Source of the DNA: Fusobacteria bacterium ZRK30
Lineage (GTDB): Bacteria; Fusobacteriota; Fusobacteriia; Fusobacteriales; Fusobacteriaceae
Direction: 5' to 3'
Length of the DNA: 64,000 bases
Assembly: GCA_024628785.1 (NCBI GenBank)
Contig: CP102405.1
Location: 2,108,001-2,172,000, forward strand
The translations under genes were made by a program, and so were the position numbers. This document shows, piece by piece, positions 15,485 through 23,736 of the stretch. The stretch's first letter is position 1; each line of letters opens with the position of its first letter. The notes under the pieces are model-generated. The model made no database searches, was not told the DNA's origin, and saw only the letters and a program-made list of their open reading frames with translations.

Positions 15485-17044
15485 ATGCAGGATTCAAAAT
15501 TACACTTAGATTGGGATGTAGTGGCAGACGCTAGAAAATCAGCTAGAAATATCGCCATAGACGTACAAACTTATATAGATGACCACTCTACTGTATCGGT
15601 AGAGAGAACAATTTGTCGTTTACTTGGTATCGACGGCATCGATAAATTTGAAGTACCACTGCCAAACATAGTGGTAGAACATATTGAAAAGGAAGGAAAC
15701 CTTACTTTAGGAGTTTCTCATTATATCGGAAATGCTATGGTAGAAACAGGCCTTTCTCCCCAGGAGATTGCTGAAAAAGTATCTCAAGGAGAGTTAAATC
15801 TAGGGAAGATATCTACCCATGATGCTTTTGAAATTAAATTAGCTATAGATAAGATTGCCCGTGAAAATACAGATAAAATTGCAAACAACAGAAAGGACAG
15901 AGAGTCTTATTTAGAAAGATTTGGAGATAAAACAGGGCCGCTTTTATATCTTATTGTAGCCACTGGAAATATATATGAAGATGTAACTCAAGCTGTAGCA
16001 GCTGCCAAGCAAGGGGCAGATATTATAGCTGTTATCAGAAGTACAGGTCAAAGTTTACTGGACTACGTACCTTTTGGAGCTAGTACAGAGGGATTTGGAG
16101 GGACATTAGCTACCCAGGAAAACTTTAGAATAATGAGAAAAGCACTGGATGAAGTAGGAGAGGAATTAGGAAGATATATCAGACTTTGCAACTATTGCTC
16201 TGGTCTATGTATGCCTGAGATCGCTGCTATGGGAGCCTTTGAAAGACTTGATGTAATGTTAAACGATGCACTTTATGGAATTTTATTTAGAGATATCAAT
16301 ATGAAGAGAACATTTGTAGATCAATATTTTTCTAGAATAATAAATGGATTTGCAGGAGTAATCATCAATACCGGAGAAGATAACTACCTTACTACAGCAG
16401 ATGCCATAGAGGAAGCTCATACGGTCCTTGCTTCTCAATTTATAAATGAACAATTTGCACTTCTTGCTAATCTGCCTGAAGAGCAGCAAGGACTAGGACA
16501 CGCATTTGAGATCCATCCAGATACAGAAAATGGATTCTTATTGGAACTTTCCCAGGCTCAAATGGCTAGAGAAATATTTCCAAAGGCACCATTAAAATAT
16601 ATGCCTCCTACGAAATTTATGACTGGAGATATCTTCAAAGGCCATGTACAGGATGCTCTATTCAATATGGTAACTATTATGACTGGACAAAGACTTCACC
16701 TTATGGGAATGATGACTGAGGCTATCCATACTCCATTTATGTCTGACAGAGCCCTGGCAATTGATAATGCTCAATATATCTTTAAAAATATGAAAGATTT
16801 CGGTTCTGAGATAACATTTAAAAAAGATGGGATGATTGTAAATCGTGCCAAGGAAGTTCTTGAAAAAGGTAGAGACCTAATCAAAGAGATTGAAACAACA
16901 GGAATGTTTGATACCCTTCAAAAAGGTAAATTTGCAGGAATAAAGAGACCTATTGATGGTGGAAAAGGATTAAACGGTGTATTTGTAAAGGATACTACAT
17001 ATTTTAATCCATTTATAGAACTAATGACTGGAGGTGACAAATAA
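15485..17044 (+). CDS. kamD: Lysine 5,6-aminomutase alpha subunit
   Basis: Large subunit of the adenosylcobalamin- and PLP-dependent mutase that converts beta-lysine to 3,5-diaminohexanoate; 519 aa, the family length. The TIM-barrel domain carries family stretches such as GPLLYLIVATGNIYEDV, GQSLLDYVPFGASTEGFGGT and LCNYCSGLCMPEIAAMGA. GGAGG lies eight bases upstream of the ATG. The stop codon overlaps the kamE ATG by one base, as expected for subunits made in equal amount. The 65-base gap after kamC holds a small hairpin (CATCCTTCT/AAAGGAGAG) that might tune expression of the subunits. Confidence 0.97.
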   Translation: MQDSKLHLDWDVVADARKSARNIAIDVQTYIDDHSTVSVERTICRLLGIDGIDKFEVPLPNIVVEHIEKEGNLTLGVSHYIGNAMVETGLSPQEIAEKVSQGELNLGKISTHDAFEIKLAIDKIARENTDKIANNRKDRESYLERFGDKTGPLLYLIVATGNIYEDVTQAVAAAKQGADIIAVIRSTGQSLLDYVPFGASTEGFGGTLATQENFRIMRKALDEVGEELGRYIRLCNYCSGLCMPEIAAMGAFERLDVMLNDALYGILFRDINMKRTFVDQYFSRIINGFAGVIINTGEDNYLTTADAIEEAHTVLASQFINEQFALLANLPEEQQGLGHAFEIHPDTENGFLLELSQAQMAREIFPKAPLKYMPPTKFMTGDIFKGHVQDALFNMVTIMTGQRLHLMGMMTEAIHTPFMSDRALAIDNAQYIFKNMKDFGSEITFKKDGMIVNRAKEVLEKGRDLIKEIETTGMFDTLQKGKFAGIKRPIDGGKGLNGVFVKDTTYFNPFIELMTGGDK

Positions 17045-17832
17045 TGAGTGGAGGATTATATTCAACTGAAGATAAAAGTTTTGATACTACGTTAGACTTA
17101 AAAAAATTAAAACCTTATGGGGATACCATGAATGATGGAAAGGTACAGATCAGCTTGACTCTGCCAGTTCCTGCCGATGAAAAAGGTGCTGAAGCAGCTA
17201 AAGAACTGGCTAAAAAAATGGGAATATCTGAACCAGCTGTTTCTCATTATGGAGCTTTAGACACTCACTTCTCATTCTATGTAGTATATGGATCATTGAA
17301 CCATACTGTAGATTATGACGAGATCCACGTAGAAACAGTAGATATCGAAACTATGGATATGTACGGGGTACAAAACTTTATCAGTGAAAACATCAAAAGA
17401 GATGTAGTTATCGTGGGAGCCAGTACAGGAACTGACGCTCATACAGTGGGAATAGATGCTGTTATGAATATGAAGGGATATGCTGGTCACTACGGTCTTG
17501 AAAGGTATAAAGGGATAGAAGCTTATAACTTAGGATCTCAGGTAGAAAATGAGGAGTTCATCAAAAAAGCAATTGAATTGAAAGCTGATGCACTATTAGT
17601 TTCCCAGACAGTTACTCAAAAAAATATCCATATTCAAAACTTGACTCATCTGGTGGAATTGATGGAAGCTGAAGGAATCAGAGACAAGGTTATTCTTATT
17701 GCTGGAGGTCCTAGAATCTCCCATGAACTAGCCAAAGAATTAGGTTATGATGCTGGTTTTGGTCCCGGGAAATACGCAGATGATGTAGCAACATTTATTG
17801 TAGAAGAGATGGTAAAAAGAGAGATGGTGTAA
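17044..17832 (+). CDS. kamE: Lysine 5,6-aminomutase beta subunit, B12-binding
   Basis: Small subunit, 262 aa, of the beta-lysine 5,6-aminomutase. The base-off/His-on cobalamin motif DxHxxG is present as Asp131-Ala-His133-Thr-Val-Gly136, and Lys144 (MNMK) is the lysine that forms the internal aldimine with PLP. Both His133 and Lys144 fall at the same numbers as in the characterised Clostridium enzyme. The C-terminal half is the Rossmann B12 domain ending GFGPGKYADDVA. It is the last gene of the kam operon and is followed by a strong terminator. The cofactor demand links it to the cobalamin uptake loci at both ends of the window. Confidence 0.97.
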   Translation: MSGGLYSTEDKSFDTTLDLKKLKPYGDTMNDGKVQISLTLPVPADEKGAEAAKELAKKMGISEPAVSHYGALDTHFSFYVVYGSLNHTVDYDEIHVETVDIETMDMYGVQNFISENIKRDVVIVGASTGTDAHTVGIDAVMNMKGYAGHYGLERYKGIEAYNLGSQVENEEFIKKAIELKADALLVSQTVTQKNIHIQNLTHLVELMEAEGIRDKVILIAGGPRISHELAKELGYDAGFGPGKYADDVATFIVEEMVKREMV

Positions 17833-17908
17833 TAAAAAACGTTTAACTACGAATTACGCTAATAAATTTAGCCAGAACTTTTGAAAGAAAACAAAAAATA
17901 TAAAGATT

Positions 17909-17940
17909 AAGTAACAAGAATTTTTTCTTGTTACTTTTTT
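17909..17940 (+). terminator. Intrinsic terminator of the kam operon
   Basis: A 12-bp perfect stem AAGTAACAAGAA/TTCTTGTTACTT followed by T residues, 77 bases after kamE. The downstream atoE gene therefore needs its own promoter, which I could not identify with confidence. Confidence 0.92.
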
Positions 17941-18037
17941 CCGGTAAGTTCTTCCTATCTTTTTCCATAAAACTTAGAGTTTTTCGTAGAAATTTGAAAT
18001 CTTTTATTAATTTTTTAATTTAAAAGGAGTAGATTCT

Positions 18038-19429
18038 ATGAATAAAACCGCAGCTAAAGAAACAACTATTAGACAAAAAAGTATCTTTGAAAAATTTACA
18101 AATTTATGTGTAATATTAATACAAAAATATCTGCCTGATCCATTTATATTTTGCGCCATCTTAACATTTATAGTTTTTTTAATTGCTATGCCTATTACTA
18201 AACAATCTCCTATGTCTATTATCAACAACTGGACCAATGGATTTTGGAGCTTATTATCTTTTGCCATGCAGATGGCACTGGTATTAGTTACAGGGCATAC
18301 TATGGCTAGTTCTCCATTTTTTAAAAAAACCTTATCGTTTATGGCCAGTAAATTAAAAAACCCATCTCAGGCCATAGTAGGAGTTACTGTAGTTTCTGTC
18401 TTAGCTTCATTTATTAACTGGGGATTTGGTCTTGTAATTGGGGCTATATTTGCTAAAGAAATTGCTAAAAAAGTCAAAGGTGTAGATTACCGGTTATTAA
18501 TTGCTTCTGCATATACTGGATTTTTAGTTTGGCATGGAGGTTTATCCGCTTCAATACCTTTAAAACTAGCATCTGGCGGAGGTTTAAAAAGTGCAACAGC
18601 AGGAGCTATTACAGAAGCAATCCCTACATCTATGACTATTTTTTCAGCCACTAACTTAATTATATTAATCGTTCTATTTATCACTTTACCCTTTGTTAAT
18701 AGGGCTATGCATCCTAAAAAAGATGATGTTATAACGATAGATAACGATCTGCTTATAGAGATCCCAGAAGAAAAACTAAATTTCGCTAATATGACTCCAG
18801 CAGAAAAAATAGAAAACAGTAAAACTGTTTCCTTACTTTTGGGAATAATGGGCTATACTTATATTGTTTCGTACTTTATGAAAAATGGGTTTGCATTAAA
18901 CTTAAACATAGTTAATTTTGTGTTCTTATTTACAGCAATTCTTTTACACGGAACACCTCATAGATTTTTAAATGCAATCAAAGAAGCTTCCAAGGGTGCC
19001 GCAGGAATAATACTTCAATTTCCTTTCTACGCTGGAATAATGGGTATTATGGTTGGAAAAGGACCCGAAGGAATTTCTTTGGCAGGAGCTATGTCAAACA
19101 TGTTTGTTAATATTTCCACTGAAACAACTTTCCCTTTCTTTACTTTTTTAAGTGCTGGGATTGTTAATTTCTTTGTTCCGTCTGGTGGAGGCCAATGGGC
19201 AGTTCAAGCTCCGATAATGATGCCTGCTGGTGCTGCTCTTGGTATTCCAGCAGCAAAAACTGCCATGGCAATAGCTTGGGGAGATGCATGGACAAACATG
19301 ATACAGCCATTTTGGGCTCTTCCTGCTCTTGGTATTGCAGGCTTAGGTGCTAAAGATATAATGGGTTATTGTTTGGTAGTACTTATTTACTCCGGTGCTA
19401 TAATTTCACTGGTTTTAATGTTTCTATAA
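18038..19429 (+). CDS. atoE: Short-chain fatty acid transporter, AtoE family
   Basis: Inner-membrane carrier of the AtoE/short-chain fatty acid transporter family, 463 aa with about ten hydrophobic segments. Typical stretches are KYLPDPFIFCAILTFIVF near residue 30, the repeated WGFGLVIGAIFAKE and the conserved VNFFVPSGGGQWAVQAPIMMPA near 380. AAGGAG precedes the ATG by nine bases. It lies between the kam terminator and atoDA. Its likely role is export of butyrate and acetate or exchange with acetoacetate, the products and intermediates of lysine fermentation; direction is inferred. Confidence 0.93.
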   Translation: MNKTAAKETTIRQKSIFEKFTNLCVILIQKYLPDPFIFCAILTFIVFLIAMPITKQSPMSIINNWTNGFWSLLSFAMQMALVLVTGHTMASSPFFKKTLSFMASKLKNPSQAIVGVTVVSVLASFINWGFGLVIGAIFAKEIAKKVKGVDYRLLIASAYTGFLVWHGGLSASIPLKLASGGGLKSATAGAITEAIPTSMTIFSATNLIILIVLFITLPFVNRAMHPKKDDVITIDNDLLIEIPEEKLNFANMTPAEKIENSKTVSLLLGIMGYTYIVSYFMKNGFALNLNIVNFVFLFTAILLHGTPHRFLNAIKEASKGAAGIILQFPFYAGIMGIMVGKGPEGISLAGAMSNMFVNISTETTFPFFTFLSAGIVNFFVPSGGGQWAVQAPIMMPAGAALGIPAAKTAMAIAWGDAWTNMIQPFWALPALGIAGLGAKDIMGYCLVVLIYSGAIISLVLMFL

Positions 19430-19468
19430 ATCTAATGTCTTAAAATAAAAAAAGGGGGAAACAAGGTT

Positions 19469-20131
19469 ATGTCTAAGAAAATAATTGATGTTGCAGATGC
19501 AGTATCTAAAATAGAAGATGGAATGACCATCATGGTAGGAGGGTTTTTAGGTACTGGAACACCTCATACTATCGTAGATGCTATTATAAAAAAAGGTGTA
19601 AAAAATCTAACTATCATATCTAACGACACAGGAATAAAAGATAGTGGTGTAGGAAGATTTATCTATAACAATATGGTAAAAAAAGTAATCACATCACACA
19701 TTGGTACAAACCCGGAAACTGGCAGACAGATGAATGAAAAAGAGATCGAGGTCGAGTTAGTTCCCCAGGGAACTTTAGCTGAGAGAATAAGATCTGGAGG
19801 AGCTGGTTTAGGAGGCGTTCTTACTCCTACTGGTCTTGGTACTATAGTTGCAGATGGGAAAGAAATAATAGAGGTAGATGGAAAACAATTTCTTTTGGAA
19901 AAACCTCTTAGAGCAGATATTGCTATCCTTTTAGGACACACTGTTGATACCAAAGGAAACATTATCTATGCCAATACTGCTAGAAATTTTAATCCTATAA
20001 TGGCTACTGCTGCTGATACAGTTATAGTAGAAGCTGAAAACATAGTAGAAGTAGGAAATATCAATCCTAATGAAGTTGTTACACCTAGAATTTTTGTAGA
20101 TCATATAGTAGGAAGTGATTATAATGGATAA
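19469..20131 (+). CDS. atoD: Acetoacetate CoA-transferase subunit A
   Basis: Alpha subunit of a two-subunit family I CoA-transferase, 220 aa. The CoA-binding loop [11 protein letters not shown] is at about 23-33. In this setting it most likely transfers CoA from butyryl-CoA to the acetoacetate released by Kce, producing butyrate and acetoacetyl-CoA. It has a GGGGG ribosome-binding site, follows atoE by 39 bases and overlaps atoA by 8 bases. Specificity (acetoacetate rather than 3-oxoadipate or acetate) is inferred from the neighbourhood. Confidence 0.93.
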   Translation: MSKKIIDVADAVSKIEDGMTIMVGGFLGTGTPHTIVDAIIKKGVKNLTIISNDTGIKDSGVGRFIYNNMVKKVITSHIGTNPETGRQMNEKEIEVELVPQGTLAERIRSGGAGLGGVLTPTGLGTIVADGKEIIEVDGKQFLLEKPLRADIAILLGHTVDTKGNIIYANTARNFNPIMATAADTVIVEAENIVEVGNINPNEVVTPRIFVDHIVGSDYNG

Positions 20132-20783
20132 AAAATTAATTAGAGAAATTATTGCTAAGAGAGTTGCACAAGAATTAAACGATGGAGATGTAGTTAACCT
20201 TGGTATAGGTCTTCCTACTGCAGTTGCTAACTATGTTCCAGAGAATATGGATGTTATCTTCCAATCAGAAAATGGTCTCTTAGGAGTAGGTCCTGCCCCC
20301 AAAGAGGGAGAAGAGATTAAAGACCTGGTCAATGCAGGTGGAATGCCAATTACTACCTTAGATGGAGCAGTATTCTTTGACTCTGCTATGTCTTTTTCTG
20401 TAATCCGTGGGGGACATGTTGATATGACTGTCCTAGGAGCATTACAGGTAGATGAAAAAGGTAACCTTGCTAACTGGATAATCCCTGGAAAGATGGTTCC
20501 CGGTATGGGAGGAGCTATGGATCTTGTTGTAGGAGCTAAAAAAGTAATAGTTTCTATGGAACATACTGCAAAGGGAAAGCCAAAGATCTTCCCACTATGC
20601 ACATTGCCCCTAACTGCTGCTAATCAGGTAAACTTGATTGTCACAGAGATGGCAGTTATCGAGGTAACTTCTGATGGGTTATTATTAAAAGAGATCGGGC
20701 CGCATAATACTGTAGAAGATGTTATAGCTAATACACCTGCAAAATTAATCTTAGCAGATGATATAAAAGTAATGAAAATATAA
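20124..20783 (+). CDS. atoA: Acetoacetate CoA-transferase subunit B
   Basis: Beta subunit of the CoA-transferase, 219 aa. The catalytic glutamate that carries CoA as a thioester is Glu49 in [14 protein letters not shown] three codons upstream is in frame but too close to the AGGAAG ribosome-binding site, so the ATG at 20124 is chosen. It overlaps the atoD stop by 8 bases. With Kce and Kal it completes the route lysine to acetate, butyrate and ammonia, together with thiolase and butyryl-CoA dehydrogenase genes that must lie elsewhere. Confidence 0.93.
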   Translation: MDKKLIREIIAKRVAQELNDGDVVNLGIGLPTAVANYVPENMDVIFQSENGLLGVGPAPKEGEEIKDLVNAGGMPITTLDGAVFFDSAMSFSVIRGGHVDMTVLGALQVDEKGNLANWIIPGKMVPGMGGAMDLVVGAKKVIVSMEHTAKGKPKIFPLCTLPLTAANQVNLIVTEMAVIEVTSDGLLLKEIGPHNTVEDVIANTPAKLILADDIKVMKI

Positions 20784-20789
20784 ATATAC

Positions 20790-20822
20790 CCCGCTCTCCT
20801 TCTAGAGAAAGGAGGAAAGCGG
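20790..20822 (+). promoter_or_regulatory. Intercistronic hairpin between atoA and the hydratase gene
   Basis: CCGCT and CTCCTT pair with AAGGAG and AGCGG around a short loop. CTTTTAAT follows, which is a weak T-run. It may be a partial terminator or an RNA-processing site that lowers expression of the next gene. Confidence 0.5.
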
Positions 20823-20843
20823 CTTTTAATAGGAGGTTTCAAT

Positions 20844-21254
20844 ATGATAAAATCATTAAAAATCGGAGATTCTTTTAGTTTTAATAAGATCGTAGAAGCT
20901 GTGGATGTAGAAAAATTTGCAGAGGTAAGTACAGATCATAATCCTGTTCATTTAGATGAGGAGTATGCTAAAACGACTATGTTTAAAAAGAGAATAGCCC
21001 ATGGAATGTTAGGAGTATCTTATATCTCATCTATTTTAGGGACAAAATTTCCTGGTGAAGGAACTATATATTTAGGACAGACCGTCAAATTTTTAGCTCC
21101 AGTTTATTTAGGAGATACTTTAGAAGTTAAAGCAGAAATCATTGATCTTAAAGAGGGTCGAAATGACAGGGCTACCCTGAGAACTACCTGCACAAATCAA
21201 GAGGGGAAGATGGTAATCGATGGAGAAGCCAGCGTAATGCTTCCAAAGGCATAA
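20844..21254 (+). CDS. MaoC/PhaJ-like (R)-specific enoyl-CoA hydratase
   Basis: A single hot-dog domain of 136 aa. The hydratase motif STDHNPVHLDEEYA places Asp31 and His36 at the same numbers as the catalytic pair in Aeromonas PhaJ, and KKRIAHGMLGVS follows. It should interconvert crotonyl-CoA and (R)-3-hydroxybutyryl-CoA. AGGAGG precedes the ATG. It is the last gene of the atoE-atoD-atoA set. Because ordinary butyrate formation uses the (S) isomer, its role here is not obvious. It could feed 3-hydroxybutyrate or its polymer, or serve another acyl-CoA. Confidence 0.85.
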   Translation: MIKSLKIGDSFSFNKIVEAVDVEKFAEVSTDHNPVHLDEEYAKTTMFKKRIAHGMLGVSYISSILGTKFPGEGTIYLGQTVKFLAPVYLGDTLEVKAEIIDLKEGRNDRATLRTTCTNQEGKMVIDGEASVMLPKA

Positions 21255-21255
21255 C

Positions 21256-21289
21256 AGTAACGTAACGTGCATCCAAACAGACATAATTT
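21256..21289 (+). repeat. Dispersed palindromic repeat, copy a
   Basis: Begins two bases after the hydratase stop. It reads AGTAACGTAACGTGCATCC followed by AAACAGACATAATTT and is one base shorter than the consensus in the palindrome. It is one of six related copies in the window. Confidence 0.7.
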
Positions 21290-21342
21290 ATATTTACTAG
21301 TGTTTTTGCGACTCCTTTACGGGTGTAATTTACTATACTATT

Positions 21343-21374
21343 AAAAATCGAGGATTAATTTCCTCGATTTTTTT
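21343..21374 (+). terminator. Intrinsic terminator after the ato gene set
   Basis: Perfect stem AAATCGAGGA/TCCTCGATTT with a small loop and seven T residues on the plus strand. Confidence 0.9.
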
Positions 21375-21389
21375 ATTTATTACCAAAAT

Positions 21390-21418
21390 AAAAAAGAGCA
21401 GAAATAAAATTCTACTCT
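21390..21418 (-). terminator. Intrinsic terminator after tRNA-Thr
   Basis: Nine-bp stem AGAGTAGAA/TTCTGCTCT (one G-U pair) followed by six T on the minus strand, 15 bases past the tRNA 3' end. Confidence 0.85.
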
Positions 21419-21433
21419 AACTATTATTTTCAT

Positions 21434-21509
21434 TGGTGCCACCTGCCGGAGTCGAACCGGCTACCTCTACCTTACCATGGTACTGCTCTACCTAGTGAGC
21501 TAAGGCGGC
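21434..21509 (-). tRNA. tRNA-Thr(GGT)
   Basis: A full cloverleaf folds on the minus strand: acceptor GCCGCCT/AGGTGGC, D arm GCTC/GAGC, anticodon loop ATGGTAA with anticodon GGT, five-base variable loop, T arm GCCGG-TTCGACT-CCGGC, discriminator A and an encoded CCA. It reads ACC and ACT codons. The first anticodon-stem pair (27-43) is a G-G mismatch and position 32 is A rather than a pyrimidine. It lies 23 bases after the M23 peptidase gene on the same strand and may be co-transcribed with it. Confidence 0.95.
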
Positions 21510-21532
21510 AAAATGCTACCCTCAGGCAGCGA

Positions 21533-22489
21533 TTATTTAAAATATTTCATTGGATTTACAGGAGTCCCGTATTTCCTTATCTCATAGTGAAGATGTGGAC
21601 CTGTTACCCGTCCTGTTTTTCCACTTTCTGCAATAAGCTGACCTCTATTTACCCTCTGACCTTTTTTTACTTTTATCTTATTTAGATGTGCATATCTAGT
21701 TTCATAACCTTTCGAGTGTTTAACAATAACTATCTTACCATATCCACTCATCCATCCTGCATATGTAACTGTTCCATTTTCTGAAGCTTTTACATCTACA
21801 TAGTGAGCTCTTAAATCCACTCCCATATGACCTATCCATCTTTTTAACACAGGATGGAATCTTCTACCATAAGGACTTGTAACACCTTTCCATGCTGTTG
21901 GCCAGTATACATCGAAACCTTTCTTGGTTCTTGTAATTCTAGCTAGATCCACCTTGGGATTATTTATTATTAACATTTGATTCAGACGAACTGTATTCGA
22001 CGTTAAATTATTGGTAGTTTTTAATTCATTTACAGTTTTCCCAAACTTTGAGGCTATTTTCGAAAGGGAGTCTCCCTTAGCTACCTTATAAGTTATAGTA
22101 TTTCCTCTGGTAATTTTAAGTTTCTCTCCAATTTTTAAATACTTTCCCATATTAGGGTTGTTGTATTTTAAGACAGTCTGTGACTGCCCGAATTTATTGG
22201 CAATTCCACCTAATGTATCTCCGGATTTCACCTTATAATACGTTATTTCTGCCCTTTTTTTTGATTCTTCCTGTGTTTTTTCACTTACAACAGTATACTG
22301 CTTTTCATATACTTTAAAGTCCGAACTGAGTAATTGATAACCACCGTTATCTGCCTCTGATTCAGTGTAATAATCTGTAAAATCGCTTAAATTAACAACT
22401 TCTTTTTCTAATTTTTTGATAGTATTGTATGCTAAAAACATATTAAATACCAATAAAATTACGAGAAGCTTCTTCATTTTTTTATTCAA
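21533..22489 (-). CDS. LysM-M23 peptidoglycan endopeptidase
   Basis: Envelope protein of 318 aa with an N-terminal signal anchor (KKLLVILLVFNMFLAYN), two LysM peptidoglycan-binding modules (about residues 80-125 and 132-175) and a C-terminal M23 zinc peptidase domain. The zinc ligands are visible in GHMGVDLRAHY and in the HLHYE motif near the end. It should cut peptide cross-links during wall growth. The start is TTG at 22489, overlapping the rho stop, with AGGAG ten bases upstream; an ATG four codons later has no site. It is the last protein gene of the miaB-exchanger-rho run. Confidence 0.9.
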   Translation of the reverse strand: MNKKMKKLLVILLVFNMFLAYNTIKKLEKEVVNLSDFTDYYTESEADNGGYQLLSSDFKVYEKQYTVVSEKTQEESKKRAEITYYKVKSGDTLGGIANKFGQSQTVLKYNNPNMGKYLKIGEKLKITRGNTITYKVAKGDSLSKIASKFGKTVNELKTTNNLTSNTVRLNQMLIINNPKVDLARITRTKKGFDVYWPTAWKGVTSPYGRRFHPVLKRWIGHMGVDLRAHYVDVKASENGTVTYAGWMSGYGKIVIVKHSKGYETRYAHLNKIKVKKGQRVNRGQLIAESGKTGRVTGPHLHYEIRKYGTPVNPMKYFK

Positions 22490-23736
22490 TTTTTCGCTTC
22501 TCCTTTCGAATAATAGTTTAACAAATCTTCGTTAGTTTTTGTTTTCCTTATAGTATCAATTAATTGTTTAGAACCCTCAGCTGAACTGAGTTTACTAAGA
22601 TATCTACGAATTTTCCAGATTGTTGAGAGTTTATCACTTTCAATCAATAACTCCTCTTTTCTTGTTCCCGACCTCTTTATATCGATAGCTGGATATATTC
22701 TTAATTCAGCTAAAGTTCTGTCTAGATGGATATCCATATTTCCAGTACCTTTAAACTCCTCAAAAATAACATCATCCATCCGACTTCCAGTATCTACCAA
22801 GGCTGTAGCTAAGATGGTCAAACTTCCACCACCACGAATGTTTCTTGCTGATCCAAAAAATTTCTTTGGATAATATAGAGCTGTTGGATCTATTCCACCA
22901 GATATAAGCTTACCACTAGATGGTATCACAATATTATAGGCTCTTGCAAGTCTTGTTATTGAATCCATCAATATTACAATATCCTTCCCATCTTCTAATA
23001 TTCTTTTGGCTTTATCTAAAACCATCTCAGTTACCTTAATATGGTTTTTAGGATCTTCATCAAAGGTAGATGAAAAAACTTTAGCGCCACAAACTGTTTC
23101 CTTTATATCTGTTACTTCTTCAGGTCTTTCATCTATGAGTAATATCCATACTTCTAAACCCTTATTGTTCTTTATTATACTGTTAGCAATATTACTTATT
23201 AACATGGTTTTACCGGCTTTAGGAGGCGCTACAATAAGACCTCTCTGTCCTTTTCCTAAAGGTGCAATCAGATCGATAACTCTTCCTGAGACATCTCCCT
23301 GTCCTCCTAAGATGATCTTTTCATCTGGATATGCAGGAGTTAGCTCATCAAATGGTACACGATTTTCTGCTTTTTCTAAGTTATCTCCATTTATTAGAAG
23401 TATCTTTCTCATAGCATAGTTTTTTTCTGTTCCCACCGGTACCCTGGCTTCACCTAAAACTATATCACCATTTCTAACTTTAAATTTTCTTATCTGTGTA
23501 GAAGATATATATACATCCTTTTGCACGTTGGTTTCACGAAGAAAACCATACCCATCAGCAAATACTTCGATCTTACCCCAAGCTATGGTATGACCTTCAC
23601 TTGACCTTATATATTCTCCTATCTTTTCAATCAATTCCAACTTTTTATAATCATAAGATTTATCTATATTTAATTTTTTAGCTATCTCCCTTAATTCCGA
23701 AAGGAGTAATCCGCTTAAATCTACCAAATTCATCAT
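22486..23736 (-). CDS. rho: Transcription termination factor Rho
   Basis: Hexameric RNA-dependent ATPase that ends transcription, 416 aa. It has the N-terminal helical domain, the cold-shock RNA-binding fold (GYGFLRETNVQKDVYIS), the P-loop VAPPKAGKTML, the Walker B region VILMDSITRLARAYN and the R-loop GGSLTILATALVDTGSRMDD. A GTG, two ATG codons and AAGG compete at the start. 23736 or 23733 is most likely because AGAAGG sits directly upstream. It overlaps the exchanger stop and is translationally coupled to it. Confidence 0.96.
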   Translation of the reverse strand: MMNLVDLSGLLLSELREIAKKLNIDKSYDYKKLELIEKIGEYIRSSEGHTIAWGKIEVFADGYGFLRETNVQKDVYISSTQIRKFKVRNGDIVLGEARVPVGTEKNYAMRKILLINGDNLEKAENRVPFDELTPAYPDEKIILGGQGDVSGRVIDLIAPLGKGQRGLIVAPPKAGKTMLISNIANSIIKNNKGLEVWILLIDERPEEVTDIKETVCGAKVFSSTFDEDPKNHIKVTEMVLDKAKRILEDGKDIVILMDSITRLARAYNIVIPSSGKLISGGIDPTALYYPKKFFGSARNIRGGGSLTILATALVDTGSRMDDVIFEEFKGTGNMDIHLDRTLAELRIYPAIDIKRSGTRKEELLIESDKLSTIWKIRRYLSKLSSAEGSKQLIDTIRKTKTNEDLLNYYSKGEAKN

